Positions 15,637 through 24,735 are shown, counted from the stretch's first letter. The stretch is DNA of 29,746 bases from JANNSW01 sp031431235 (GCA_031431235.1 JANPDA010000325.1:1-29746), one strand, 5' to 3'. Notes: generated by a model from the sequence alone, not told the origin. Numbers and translations are program-made.

Positions 15637-15742
15637 GGACAGCCCGAACACAACCGAATGCTTTGCGCGAGCGCTTGTACCTCGGCGTAGAGCGGCCCTT
15701 TCGGAACGACGCAAATGTAGCTGACCTTCTTGTTACGAGTAA

Positions 15743-18253
15743 CTATGAGAGCATGCGTCTCACTACCACCACCGCGAGCAGGTAGCTCGTGACCGCGGCG
15801 ATGAGGAAGAGCGCAAACGAGGGCGGCGGAGCTACGAACCCGAAGAGCGCTCCGAGTGGCGTCAGCGGCAGCGCGAGGCCGACCGTGACCGCGGCAAGCG
15901 TCAGCGTCGTCAGGATCGGATGGGGCCGGCTCTGCCATGGCAAACCACGGGTGCGAATGACGAAGATGACCAGCGATTGGGTCGCGAGCGACTCCATGAA
16001 CCAGCCGGTCTGAAACAGGCTCGCATCCGCCGCGTACAGATAGTAGAGCGCGGCAAAGGTCAACAGGTCGAAGGCCGAGCTGACCGAGCCGAGCACCAGC
16101 ATGTAGCGACCGATCCTCGCCATGTCCCAATGGGCGGGCCGCTCCAGCGCCTCGGGATCGACCGTGTCGAATGGCACGCCGACCTCGGAACAGTCGTAGA
16201 GCAGATTGTTGAGCAGCACCTGCGTCGGCAGCATCGGCAGGAACGGCAGGAAGAGAGCCGCGGCCGCCATGCTGAGCATGTTGCCGAGGTTCGAGCTCGC
16301 GCCCATCAGGATGTACTTGGTGACGTTCTCGACCGTACGCCGGCCCTCCAGCACACCGGCATGGACAGCGGCGAGATCGTGCTGCAGCAGCACCAGGTCG
16401 GCAGCCTCCTTGGCGACGTCGGCCCCGGTGTCGACCGAGATGCCGACGTCGGCCGTGAGGAGCGCGGCGGCATCGTTGATGCCGTCGCCGAGGAAGCCGA
16501 CGACCTTGCCCGTCTGTTTCAATGCGACGATGATCCGTTGCTTCTGCTGCGGCGTTACCCGGCAGAACAGGTTGACGTCGGGCAGGCGGGCGAGCAGCGC
16601 CTCGCTGCTCAATGCCGTCAGCTCGCCACCCGTCAGGATCCCGGTCACGGGCACGCCGATCGCTGAGCAGATGTGCCGGGTGATGCGCTCGTTGTCACCG
16701 GTCAGGATTTTCACCGCGACACCAGCGGCAACGAGGTCGCGAATGGCGCCAGCCGCGTCGGGCTTGGGCGGGTCGACGAAGACGGCAAAGCCGACGAAGG
16801 TGAGGCCGATCTCATCAGCGATGACCGCATCGTCATGGGTGTGATCGAGGGGTCTGACGGCTACTCCGAGCGCCCTGAACCCTTGCTCGCCGATGGCATC
16901 GAAGCGCTCGACGAGCGTGCGGCGCTCCGCTTCGCCGATCGGCACGCTCGCGCCCGTCGGGGTCTGGTGACTGGTGGAGAGCTGAATGATGTCCTCGGGC
17001 GCTCCCTTCACGATCAGCAAACGCTGCTTGCCATCATCGACCAGCACGGACACGCGCCGACGCTCGAAATCGAAAGGAACCTCGTCGATCTTGCGCAGGG
17101 TCGAGACATCGAGCGTCCGGTGGGCGAGGATGGCGGCATCGAGCGGGCTCTTGATGCCGCTCTCGAAAGCACTGTTGAGGTAGGCCAGTCGAAACACCTC
17201 CTCGCTCTCCTGTCCCTCGAGATCGACGGCCTTGGCGAGCTGTACGACCGACTCGGTCAACGTGCCGGTCTTGTCGGTGCAGAGCACGTCCATGGCGCCC
17301 AGATCGTGGATCGCGGCGAGCCGCTTGACGATCACCTGCTGACCCGCCATCCGCCGCGCGCCGTTGGCGAGCGTCACCGTGACGACCATCGGCAACAGCT
17401 CGGGCGTGAGACCGACGGCCAGCGCCAGCGCAAACAGCAACGACTCGAGCAATGGCCGATGGAAGAAAATGCTGGCGGCGAGCACGAACAGCACGAGGAA
17501 GATCGTCAGTCGCAGCATCAGGTAGCCGAACTGCTGGATGCCGCGATCGAAGGCATCCTGCGGACGCCGTGAGGCAAGCGTGCCCGAGAGGCCGCCGAGC
17601 TCGGTCGCCCGCCCCGTTCGGGTGACGAGGGCCGCGGCGCTGCCGCTGATGACCGATGCTCCCATGAACAGCCAGTTGGCGGCGGAGGAGGCGTCCTCGG
17701 CCGGCGCCGCGAGATCACCGGCCTGCTTCTCGACCGGAAAGGCTTCGCCGGTGAAAAGCGCCTGGTTGAGGAAAAGGTCCTTGCCCGACAGCATCCGGCA
17801 GTCGGCTGGAACGATGTCGCCCGCGGACAACAGCACCACGTCACCCGGCACCAGGGTCTCGACCGGCACGCTCGCCTCGCGGCCATCGCGTAGCACCCGC
17901 GCGCGCAGAGCGACCGTCTTGCGCAGCGCCTCGACCGTGTGCTCGGCCCGCATCTGCTGCACGACATCGAGGACGACGCTGAGCAGGATGATCCCGACGA
18001 TGATGCCGAAGCCCGTCATCTCGCCGGTCAGAGCCGAGAGTCCGCTCGCGAACAACAGGATCAGAATCAGCGGGTTGGCGAAGCGCTCCAGGATCTGCAG
18101 CCACAACGGCCGCTTCCTGCGATCGGCAGCCTCGTTGGGGCCGACCTCGAGGAGTCGGCGCTCGGCTGCCGAGGAAGCAAGGCCCTGGTCGGTCGCCCCC
18201 AACGTCGCGAGCAGCTCGGCCTCAGGCGCGTTCCATGGCAGGGCCGGTGGCAT
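15743..18253 (-). CDS. mgtA: magnesium-translocating P-type ATPase, MgtA/MgtB type
   Basis: This 836-residue protein is a P3B-type ATPase. It has an N-terminal cation-ATPase region, the actuator loop with TGE (168-170), transmembrane motif GLTPELLPMVV (281-291), the phosphorylated Asp327 in CTDKTGTLT, the nucleotide-binding segment KGAPE (416-420), TGDN (518-521) and GDGIND (589-594). Further transmembrane helices follow, including SSNLGNMLSMA and PTQVLLNNLLYD near residues 652-687, typical of MgtA. It would import Mg2+ across the inner membrane using ATP. The N-terminus is about 60 residues shorter than E. coli MgtA. AGGAG lies about 6 bp before ATG 18253. No MgtL-like leader peptide or obvious Mg riboswitch was recognised in the 214-bp divergent gap. 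Confidence 0.92.
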   Translation of the reverse strand: MPPALPWNAPEAELLATLGATDQGLASSAAERRLLEVGPNEAADRRKRPLWLQILERFANPLILILLFASGLSALTGEMTGFGIIVGIILLSVVLDVVQQMRAEHTVEALRKTVALRARVLRDGREASVPVETLVPGDVVLLSAGDIVPADCRMLSGKDLFLNQALFTGEAFPVEKQAGDLAAPAEDASSAANWLFMGASVISGSAAALVTRTGRATELGGLSGTLASRRPQDAFDRGIQQFGYLMLRLTIFLVLFVLAASIFFHRPLLESLLFALALAVGLTPELLPMVVTVTLANGARRMAGQQVIVKRLAAIHDLGAMDVLCTDKTGTLTESVVQLAKAVDLEGQESEEVFRLAYLNSAFESGIKSPLDAAILAHRTLDVSTLRKIDEVPFDFERRRVSVLVDDGKQRLLIVKGAPEDIIQLSTSHQTPTGASVPIGEAERRTLVERFDAIGEQGFRALGVAVRPLDHTHDDAVIADEIGLTFVGFAVFVDPPKPDAAGAIRDLVAAGVAVKILTGDNERITRHICSAIGVPVTGILTGGELTALSSEALLARLPDVNLFCRVTPQQKQRIIVALKQTGKVVGFLGDGINDAAALLTADVGISVDTGADVAKEAADLVLLQHDLAAVHAGVLEGRRTVENVTKYILMGASSNLGNMLSMAAAALFLPFLPMLPTQVLLNNLLYDCSEVGVPFDTVDPEALERPAHWDMARIGRYMLVLGSVSSAFDLLTFAALYYLYAADASLFQTGWFMESLATQSLVIFVIRTRGLPWQSRPHPILTTLTLAAVTVGLALPLTPLGALFGFVAPPPSFALFLIAAVTSYLLAVVVVRRMLS

Positions 18254-18369
18254 CGCGATCTCCTAGGGGCCAGGCAGGTAACGCGTGCCGAGCCGCCTTG
18301 GCGATGGCCCGCGAGGCAGCACCGGACCTCTGTCTGGTCCAAGACGATCACAGGCCACGAGCATCGAGC

Positions 18370-18383
18370 TTGATCGCGGTCAA
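18370..18383. promoter_or_regulatory. FNR/FixK-type binding site
   Basis: TTGATCGCGGTCAA fits TTGA-N6-TCAA exactly and the FNR consensus TTGAT-N4-ATCAA at 9 of 10 fixed bases. Its centre lies 91 bp before the YfcC-family start (18468) and 124 bp from the mgtA start. Arginine deiminase operons are classic targets of Anr/FNR in other bacteria, which makes the arc operon the likely target. No clear -10 element was found at the expected distance. The window itself encodes a FixK-like regulator at 26874-27614. Confidence 0.6.
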
Positions 18384-18467
18384 GGCACTCGACCGGTTGC
18401 GAGAGCAGAGGGAGGCCTTGGATTTCCAACCGGATGATGTGCATTCGCACAAGTGCTGGAGGCTGAA

Positions 18468-19946
18468 ATGCGTGCCGCGACCAAACCGGACCCCGCTCGC
18501 CCGAGCACGTCCGCCCCGCCCGATGGCGGCATCGATGCGCTGATCAAGGACCGCTTCCCGACCGCGTATACGATCCTCTTTGCCTTGATCGTCCTGGTTG
18601 GGGCGCTCACCTGGCTCATTCCGGCTGGCGAGTACACCCGCGTGATGAACGAAGCACTCGGCAAGAATGTGCCGGTGCCGGGCAGCTATCATACTGTCGA
18701 GGCCGCACCGCAAGGCATCGTCGCGATGATCCTGGCGCCGATCAACGGCTTCTACAGCCAGGCGGCGGGCACTGCCAACGCCATCGACGTGGCGCTGTTC
18801 GTGCTGGTGATCGGCGGCTTCCTCGGCGTCGTCAACAAGACCGGCGCGATCAATGCCGGCATCACGCGGGCGATGAGCGCCCTGAAGGGCCACGAGATCT
18901 GGATGATCCCAATCCTGATGGCCTTGTTCGCGGCGGGCGGCACCACCTATGGCATGGCCGAGGAAACGCTCGCCTTCTATGCCCTGCTGATCCCGGTGAT
19001 GATCGCGGCCGGCTTCGATGCGGTCACCGGCGTGGCGATCATCCTGCTCGGCGCGGGCATCGGCGTCTTGGGATCGACCATCAACCCGTTTGCGACGACC
19101 ATCGCCTCCAACGCCGCGGGCATCCCTTTCACGACGGGGATGATGCTGCGCTTTGCCATTCTCGGGCTTGGCTGGCTCGTTTGCGTCGCCTACGTGATGC
19201 GCTACGCCGCAGGGGTGCGCAAGGATCCCTCGACCTCGATCGTCGCCGACATGAAGGCCGCGAACGAGGCGCATTTCCTCGCCCCGACGACAAGCGCGAC
19301 CGACGATACCTTCACGGCTCGCCAGAAGCTCATCCTGGTGGTCTTCGCCGCGACCTTCGGTGTGATGATCTGGGGCGTCTCCTCGCAGGGCTGGTGGATG
19401 GCCGAGATGTCGGGCCTGTTCCTGGCCTCGGCCATCGCGATCGGGATCATCGGCTGGCTCGGCGAGAAAACCCTCGCCAATGCCTTCGTCGATGGCGCCC
19501 GCGATCTGCTCGGCGTGGCGCTGATCATCGGCATTGCCCGCGGGATCGTGGTCATCATGGATGCCGGCAGGATCACCGACACGATCCTGCATGCGAGCGA
19601 GCAGGCGATCCAGGGGCTGCCGCCCGTGGCCTTCATCAACGGCGTCTTCGTGATCGAGACGCTGATGTCGTTCCTGGTGCCGTCCACCTCGGGGCTTGCG
19701 GTGTTGAGCATGCCGATCCTCGGGCCACTCGCGGATTTCGCCCAGGTCGGGCGCGATCTGGTGGTGACGGCCTATCAGTCGGCAAGCGGCCTCGTGAACC
19801 TGATCACGCCCACCTCGGCCGTGGTGGTCGGCGGCCTAGCGATTGGCCGGGTTTCCTACAATCGCTGGCTCCAATTCATCTGGCCTCTGTTGCTAGTCCT
19901 TACGGTCATGATCGTGGTGTTGCTGAGCATCGGAACGCTACTCTAG
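18468..19946 (+). CDS. YfcC-family (DcuC superfamily) basic amino-acid carrier of the arginine deiminase operon
   Basis: The start is ATG 18468, with GGAGG 5-9 bp upstream; a GTG at 18453 is the alternative. The 492-residue inner-membrane protein has about 12 hydrophobic segments. It opens with RFPTAYTILFALIVLVGALTWLIPAGEYTR, the usual YfcC signature, and holds GGTTYGMAEETLAFYALLIPVM, GAGIGVLGSTINPFAT and SFLVPSTSGLAVLSMPILGPLAD, which resemble re-entrant substrate segments of the DcuC/IT superfamily. Placed first in an operon with arcA, argF and arcC, it most likely plays the ArcD role of exchanging arginine for ornithine. It is unrelated in family to classical ArcD. It ends 40 bp before arcA. 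Confidence 0.85.
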   Translation: MRAATKPDPARPSTSAPPDGGIDALIKDRFPTAYTILFALIVLVGALTWLIPAGEYTRVMNEALGKNVPVPGSYHTVEAAPQGIVAMILAPINGFYSQAAGTANAIDVALFVLVIGGFLGVVNKTGAINAGITRAMSALKGHEIWMIPILMALFAAGGTTYGMAEETLAFYALLIPVMIAAGFDAVTGVAIILLGAGIGVLGSTINPFATTIASNAAGIPFTTGMMLRFAILGLGWLVCVAYVMRYAAGVRKDPSTSIVADMKAANEAHFLAPTTSATDDTFTARQKLILVVFAATFGVMIWGVSSQGWWMAEMSGLFLASAIAIGIIGWLGEKTLANAFVDGARDLLGVALIIGIARGIVVIMDAGRITDTILHASEQAIQGLPPVAFINGVFVIETLMSFLVPSTSGLAVLSMPILGPLADFAQVGRDLVVTAYQSASGLVNLITPTSAVVVGGLAIGRVSYNRWLQFIWPLLLVLTVMIVVLLSIGTLL

Positions 19947-19986
19947 TCGTGCCCAAGTGGCTACCAACGCAATCGAGGCAAACTTC

Positions 19987-21213
19987 ATGACTGAACAACC
20001 CGGCGTTCATTCCGAGAGCGGCAAGCTCCGGACCGTGCTCGTGCACCGGCCGGACCTCGCACTCCGGCGCCTCACACCGGCGAACTGCCACGAGCTCCTG
20101 TTCGACGACGTGCTGTGGGTGCGCCGGGCCGGCGAGGAGCACGACGGCTTCGTGCGGATCATGCGCGAGCGCGGCGTCGAGGTTCTGCAGTTCGGCGAGC
20201 TGCTTGCGCAAACGCTCGCCAGCGCCAAGGCGAAGACCTGGCTGCTCGATCGGCGGATTGCGCCGGAGAAGGTCGGAGTTGCGATGGCGCCCGAGCTGCG
20301 CGGCTGGCTCGAAGGCCTGCCGCCGGCCGATCTCGCGACCTTCATGACCGGCGGCATCACGCGCGCCGACCTGCCGTTTGCGCCGACGAGCCTCGTGGGC
20401 CGCGTGCTGGCGACCAATGACTTCGTCGTGCCGCCGCTGCCCAACCAGCTCTTCACGCGGGATACCTCGGCCTGGCTCTACGGCGGCGTCACGCTCAATC
20501 CCATGCACTGGCCGGCCAGGCGCGAGGAGACGATCAACGTCGCCTGCGTCTACGCCTTCCATCCCCGCTTCACCGAGGCGAGCTTCAAGACGTGGTACGG
20601 TGGGGTCGATGCCGACCATGGCCGGGCGACGCTCGAAGGCGGCGATCTGATGCCGCTCGGCAATGGCGTGGTGCTGGTCGGCATGGGCGAGCGATCGACG
20701 CCGCAAGGCGTGGGCGCTCTAGCGCTCGGGCTGTTTGCGCAAGGCGGGGCCGAGCGGTTGGTGGTCGCGCAGATGCCCCGCGACCGCGCGTCCATGCACG
20801 TCGATACCGTGTTCACGTTCTGCGACCGCGATCTCGTCACCTACTTTCCTCCCGTGGTCGAGGCGATCCGCACCTTCACGATCCGCCCGGGCGATCGGCA
20901 GCATGTGCTCGACGTCCGTGAAGAGACGCGGCCCTTCCTCGAGGTCGTGGCCGAGGCCGTTGGTGTCAAGAAACTCAGAGCCGTGACGACGGGCGGAGAT
21001 GCCTACGAGGCCGAGCGGGAGCAGTGGGACGATGGCAACAACGTGCTCGCGCTCGGGCCGGGCGTCGTCATCGCCTATGACCGCAATGTCGATACCAATG
21101 CGAAGCTCAGGGCGGCTGGCGTCGAGGTGCTCGAGGTCGAAGGCTCGGAGCTTTCGCGCGGGCGCGGTGGCGGACACTGCATGAGCTGCCCGATCGCACG
21201 CGATCCCGTTTGA
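19987..21213 (+). CDS. arcA: arginine deiminase
   Basis: From ATG 19987 (GAGG 9 bp upstream; GTG 19957 is less likely) the protein has 408 residues, the family length. It hydrolyses L-arginine to L-citrulline and ammonia. Active-site features are all present: LPNQLFTRDTSAW with Asp159, LEGGDLMPL with Glu217, ASMHVDTVFTF with His271 and Asp273, and the nucleophile Cys398 in GGGHCMSCPIARD. The guanidino-modifying-enzyme start SESGKLRTVLVHRP is also normal. It acts in the cytoplasm as the first step of the fermentative arginine pathway and is the second gene of the operon. Confidence 0.97.
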   Translation: MTEQPGVHSESGKLRTVLVHRPDLALRRLTPANCHELLFDDVLWVRRAGEEHDGFVRIMRERGVEVLQFGELLAQTLASAKAKTWLLDRRIAPEKVGVAMAPELRGWLEGLPPADLATFMTGGITRADLPFAPTSLVGRVLATNDFVVPPLPNQLFTRDTSAWLYGGVTLNPMHWPARREETINVACVYAFHPRFTEASFKTWYGGVDADHGRATLEGGDLMPLGNGVVLVGMGERSTPQGVGALALGLFAQGGAERLVVAQMPRDRASMHVDTVFTFCDRDLVTYFPPVVEAIRTFTIRPGDRQHVLDVREETRPFLEVVAEAVGVKKLRAVTTGGDAYEAEREQWDDGNNVLALGPGVVIAYDRNVDTNAKLRAAGVEVLEVEGSELSRGRGGGHCMSCPIARDPV

Positions 21214-21234
21214 GACGACAAGGAGCAAGCACCG

Positions 21235-22236
21235 ATGCCGATCAACCTCCAGGGCCGCAGCATCCTGTCGCTCGACGAGCTGACGCCTGGCGAGATCCGC
21301 CACCTGCTGCGGCTCGCCGCCGAGCTGAAATCCGCCAAGCTCGCCGGCACCGAGCAGAAGCGGCTCGCAGGCAAGAACATCGCCCTCATCTTCGAGAAGG
21401 ATTCGACCCGCACCCGGACGGGGTTCGAGGTGGCCGCCTACGACCAGGGTGCCCATGTGACATACCTGGGGCCGACGGGCAGCCAGCTGGGCAAGAAGGA
21501 ATCCGTGCAGGACACCGCCCGCGTGCTCGGCCGCATGTACGATGCGATCGAGTTCCGCGGCTACCGGCATGCCGATGCCGAGGCGCTCGCCAAGTGGGCG
21601 GGCGTGCCCGTCTACAACGGTCTGACGGATGCCTTCCATCCGACCCAGATCCTCGCCGATTTCCTGACCATGCGGGAGTTTACCCACAAGCACCTGTCCG
21701 ACATGACCGTCGTCTTCATGGGCGACATCCACAACAACGTCGCGCGCACGCTGGCACTCGGCGCCATGAAGATCGGTATGGACATGCGCCTTTGCGGGCC
21801 GAAATCGCTGATGCTCGACGAGGCATTCGCAGCGCGCTTGCAGAGCCTGGCACGCGAGAGCGGCGGCAGGTTGATGCAGACCGACCGGGTCGAGCAGGCG
21901 GTCGAGGGCGCCGACTTCATCTACACCGATGTCTGGGTGTCGATGGGAGAGCCCGAGACCGTCTGGGCCGAGCGCATCAAGCTGCTCGAGCCCTACCGTG
22001 TCAGCGCAGAGGTGATGCGCCAGACCGGCAACGCCCACGCCAAGTTCCTGCATTGCCTGCCGGCCTTCCACAATCTCGAGACCGAGGTCGGCAAGGCGAT
22101 TGGCGCCAAGTTCGGGCTCGACTGCATGGAGGTCAGCGACGAGGTGTTCGAAAGTGCGGCGTCCGTCGTGTTCGATCAGGCGGAGAACCGCATGCACACC
22201 ATCAAGGCGATCCTCGTCGCCACGCTGGGGGCATGA
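21235..22236 (+). CDS. arcB: ornithine carbamoyltransferase, catabolic
   Basis: AAGGAG lies 9 bp before ATG 21235; the protein has 333 residues. The carbamoyl-phosphate site STRTRT (57-62), HPTQ (135-138), the ornithine loop near VWVSMGE and the HCLPA motif (His273, Cys274) are all intact. The sequence LLRLAAELKSAK and the C-terminus RMHTIKAILVATLGA are like catabolic enzymes (ArcB, around 335 residues) rather than shorter anabolic ArgF. In the operon it would split citrulline with phosphate into ornithine and carbamoyl phosphate. It is 21 bp after arcA, and its stop overlaps the arcC start as ATGA, which suggests translational coupling. Confidence 0.95.
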   Translation: MPINLQGRSILSLDELTPGEIRHLLRLAAELKSAKLAGTEQKRLAGKNIALIFEKDSTRTRTGFEVAAYDQGAHVTYLGPTGSQLGKKESVQDTARVLGRMYDAIEFRGYRHADAEALAKWAGVPVYNGLTDAFHPTQILADFLTMREFTHKHLSDMTVVFMGDIHNNVARTLALGAMKIGMDMRLCGPKSLMLDEAFAARLQSLARESGGRLMQTDRVEQAVEGADFIYTDVWVSMGEPETVWAERIKLLEPYRVSAEVMRQTGNAHAKFLHCLPAFHNLETEVGKAIGAKFGLDCMEVSDEVFESAASVVFDQAENRMHTIKAILVATLGA

Positions 22237-23150
22237 GCGCCATGCTGGTCGTCATCGCCCTCGGTGGCAATGCGCTGCTGAAACGGGGTCAGCCGCAAAC
22301 AGCCGAAAACCAGCGCGCCAACGTGGTCGAGGCGGCGCGTGCCATCGCGGCGGTGATCGCGGCCGGTCACCGGGTCGTCGTCACCCACGGCAATGGCCCC
22401 CAGGTCGGGCTGCTGGCGCTGCAGGGCCTCGCCTATAAGCCGGACGAAGCCTATCCGCTCGATGTGCTGGTCGCCGAGACCGAGGGCATGATCGGCTATC
22501 TGATCGAGCAGGAATTGGAGAACGTGCTGCCGGCCGGCCACCAGGTCGCGACGCTGCTCACCCAGGTCGAGGTCGATCCCAAGGACCCGGCCTTTCAACA
22601 CCCCTCCAAGCCTGTCGGACCGGTCTATACCCAGGCCGAGGCCGAGGCGATCGCCGCCAAGCGCCACTGGTCGATCGCAGCCGACGGCACGGGCTACCGG
22701 CGCGTCGTGGCTTCCCCGCTCCCCAGGCGCATTCCCGATGTCGGTGTCATCCGCCTCCTCATCGACCAAGGCGTGATCGTGATCTGCGCCGGTGGTGGCG
22801 GCATCCCGGTCGCCCGCAATCCGCTCGGCGGACTGGTCGGGATCGAGGCCGTCATCGACAAGGATCTGGCGAGCGCGCTGCTGGCCAGCGAGCTCGGCGC
22901 CGATGCGCTGCTGATGCTCACCGACGTCGAAGCCGTGTTCCAGAACTGGGGCGAGGCCGACCAGCAGCCGCTGAAGCATGTGACGAGGGCCGCACTCGAA
23001 GCCATGTCGTTTCCGGCCGGATCGATGGGCCCCAAGGTCGCTGCCGCTCGTCAGTTCGTCGCGAGCAAGGGCGGCAGAGCCGGCATCGGCCGTCTCGCCG
23101 ACGCGCTCGCAATCCTCGAAGGGCGAGCTGGCACATCGATCACTGCCTAG
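22233..23150 (+). CDS. arcC: carbamate kinase
   Basis: The start at ATG 22233 overlaps the preceding TGA by 4 bp and gives 305 residues; ATG 22242 is a possible internal start. Motifs of the amino-acid-kinase fold are complete: VVIALGGNALLKRG (nucleotide/phosphate loop), VVTHGNGPQVG, VVASPLPRRIPD, VICAGGGGIPVAR, AVIDKDLASALLA, LLMLTDVEAVFQNWG and MGPKVAAARQFV. The enzyme transfers phosphate from carbamoyl phosphate to ADP, giving ATP, CO2 and ammonia, and is the energy-yielding end of the arc pathway. Residues encoded at 23069-23113 (GGRAGIGRLADALAI) recur in the CPBP-like fragment 1.86 kb downstream. Confidence 0.95.
   Translation: MSAMLVVIALGGNALLKRGQPQTAENQRANVVEAARAIAAVIAAGHRVVVTHGNGPQVGLLALQGLAYKPDEAYPLDVLVAETEGMIGYLIEQELENVLPAGHQVATLLTQVEVDPKDPAFQHPSKPVGPVYTQAEAEAIAAKRHWSIAADGTGYRRVVASPLPRRIPDVGVIRLLIDQGVIVICAGGGGIPVARNPLGGLVGIEAVIDKDLASALLASELGADALLMLTDVEAVFQNWGEADQQPLKHVTRAALEAMSFPAGSMGPKVAAARQFVASKGGRAGIGRLADALAILEGRAGTSITA
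23069..23113 (+). repeat. 45-bp direct repeat, copy 1, inside the 3' end of arcC
   Basis: This copy matches 24932-24976 at 44 of 45 bases; the only difference is G at 23077 against A at 24940. The last 36 bases are identical. Both copies are in the same codon phase and encode GG(R/K)AGIGRLADALAI. The sequence fits the normal C-terminal part of carbamate kinase, so this copy is probably the original. Confidence 0.9.
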
Positions 23151-23209
23151 TCACGGGCAGAACTTCGGCCGGATCGAGCTCAGTTTGGATTTTGGAGAGG
23201 GGGCGTAGC

Positions 23210-23746
23210 GTGATCAGTCGGCGAAAGGATCTGTTGGGAAGCGGCGCTGAGGCTCTGGCAGTCAGTGCCGTGGCGTATGCCGGCTTTCGCGACATGGGCT
23301 CGATGGGAGACTACAATGCCTCCGTCGGTGCCACACGCTCAGCGCTCGAGAATGCGCCAGACGTGCGCGACCTCATTCGCTATGCGACCCTCGCGGCCAA
23401 CAGCCACAACGCCCAGCCTTGGCGGTTCAGGGCCGAAGCCGAGAACGAAAAATGTACCCGGCAAATCGCTTCGTCGGCGGGCATTGCCGTCTTTCTTGCT
23501 GCAAAGGACGACCGCGAGCACTGGGTTCTCGCGGGGCGGGCCTGCCAGCGCTTCGCATTGCAGGCGACAGCACTCGGATTGAAGCATGCATTCATCAACC
23601 AGCCCGTGGAAGTCGCCAGCATGCGGCCCGAACTGGCAGCGCTGATCGGCCTGCCAGGACGAAGACCGGACATCGTCATGGGTTTGGGCCATGGCCCGGC
23701 ACTGCCGTTCTCCGCACGACGGCCCGTCGGTGCGGTGCTCGCATGA
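23210..23746 (+). pseudogene. Acg-type nitroreductase-family gene with internal deletion
   Basis: The likely start is GTG 23210, preceded by GGAGAGGGGG; a TTG at 23192 is in the same frame. The 178-residue product has the start of an FMN-binding Acg-family protein (ISRRKDLL, a Tat-like or anchor segment, then DLIRYATLAANSHNAQPWRFR). It then jumps to the family's C-terminal part (REHWVLAGRACQRFALQATALGLKHAFINQPVEV, GLPGRRPDIVM). Full-length relatives are, from memory, about 350-380 residues, so roughly half, including most of the FMN site, is missing while the frame is kept. The junction is near residues 82-92. The gene probably no longer makes an active oxidoreductase. Its TGA overlaps the next start as ATGA. 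Confidence 0.7.
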
Positions 23747-24735
23747 CCTCGTCGGGATCACGGCGTCACATCCTCCTTGCCCTGGTCTTGACTGCCCTGA
23801 CGGCTGCGGCAGTCGCAATCGGGTGGCGCTCTGCTGCCGACATCAGCACCGCCCGCGACCGGGTCAGTCACGGCAGCACCATCATCGAAACCCGCTGCGG
23901 CCCGATCGAGTACCAGGAAGCCGGCGCGGGCGTGCCTCTGCTGGCGGTCCATGGCAGTGGCGGCGGCTATGATCAAGGCATGGCTTTTGCCGCCCCGCTG
24001 GCGAGCAAGGGCATCCGGGTAATCGCCATGTCCCGGTTCGGCTATCTTCGCACGCCGATGCCGGCCGATGCATCGGCTGAAGCGCAAGCCGATGCGCATG
24101 TGTGCCTGCTGGATGCGCTTGGCATCACGCAGGCCGCCATCCTCGGCGGTTCAGCAGGAGCACCGTCGGCACTTCAGATGGCGATCCGCCACCCGGATCG
24201 GATCAGCGCGCTCATTCTGCTGGCGCCGCTGGCCTACAAGCCGCCGACGACGGCCAATTCCGCCCCACCCTTGGCGCCTTGGGTCGAGAGCACCATGATG
24301 GCCGTGATCGGATCGGATTTCCTGTTCTGGTCGGCCCTGCATCTGGCGCGGGAGCACATGATCGACGTCGTCCTCGCCACGCCACCGGCGCTGCTGGCAA
24401 CCGCAAGCGCAGCGGAGCGGGCGCGGATCGATGCGATGCTCGACAACATTCTGCCGGTATCGCTCCGCGCTGCCGGGTTGCGCAGCGACAGCGCCGTCGG
24501 CAAGCAATTGGCTCCGGCGCCGCTGGAACGCGTCCGCGCGCCGACCCTGATCATTGCCGCGCGCGACGACGGCTACGGCACGTATGCGAGCGCAGAATAC
24601 ATAGCCAGCCGGATTGCCGGGTCACGCTTCATCGGCTTCGAAACCGGCGGTCACACCTGGGTCGGCCATGATGACGACGTGATGGAGGCGATTGTGGTGC
24701 AACTCAGGCCCTTCGAGGCGCGGGCCAAGCCGTGA
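23743..24735 (+). CDS. membrane-anchored alpha/beta hydrolase
   Basis: From ATG 23743 the protein has 330 residues. Residues about 9-27 form a single N-terminal hydrophobic segment, so it is probably anchored in the inner membrane facing the periplasm, or secreted. The fold is complete: VHGSGGGYDQG oxyanion loop, nucleophile elbow GGSAGA (Ser137), acid in IIAARDDGYGTY, and His in GGHTWVGH. The substrate is unknown. It is the middle gene of a three-gene unit joined by 4-bp overlaps on both sides (ATGA upstream, GTGA downstream). Unlike its neighbours it looks intact. Confidence 0.88.
   Translation: MTSSGSRRHILLALVLTALTAAAVAIGWRSAADISTARDRVSHGSTIIETRCGPIEYQEAGAGVPLLAVHGSGGGYDQGMAFAAPLASKGIRVIAMSRFGYLRTPMPADASAEAQADAHVCLLDALGITQAAILGGSAGAPSALQMAIRHPDRISALILLAPLAYKPPTTANSAPPLAPWVESTMMAVIGSDFLFWSALHLAREHMIDVVLATPPALLATASAAERARIDAMLDNILPVSLRAAGLRSDSAVGKQLAPAPLERVRAPTLIIAARDDGYGTYASAEYIASRIAGSRFIGFETGGHTWVGHDDDVMEAIVVQLRPFEARAKP

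Noticed and set aside
15637..15742. A minus-strand frame reading TRNKKVSYICVVPKGPLYAEVQALAQ after mgtA looks protein-like.
   Set aside because: It has no start, no domain I can name and runs into the antisense of the dioxygenase gene; it may be a remnant but cannot be supported.
18254..18467. Mg-sensing leader or MgtL-type peptide upstream of mgtA.
   Set aside because: No proline-rich short frame or clear riboswitch fold was found in the gap.
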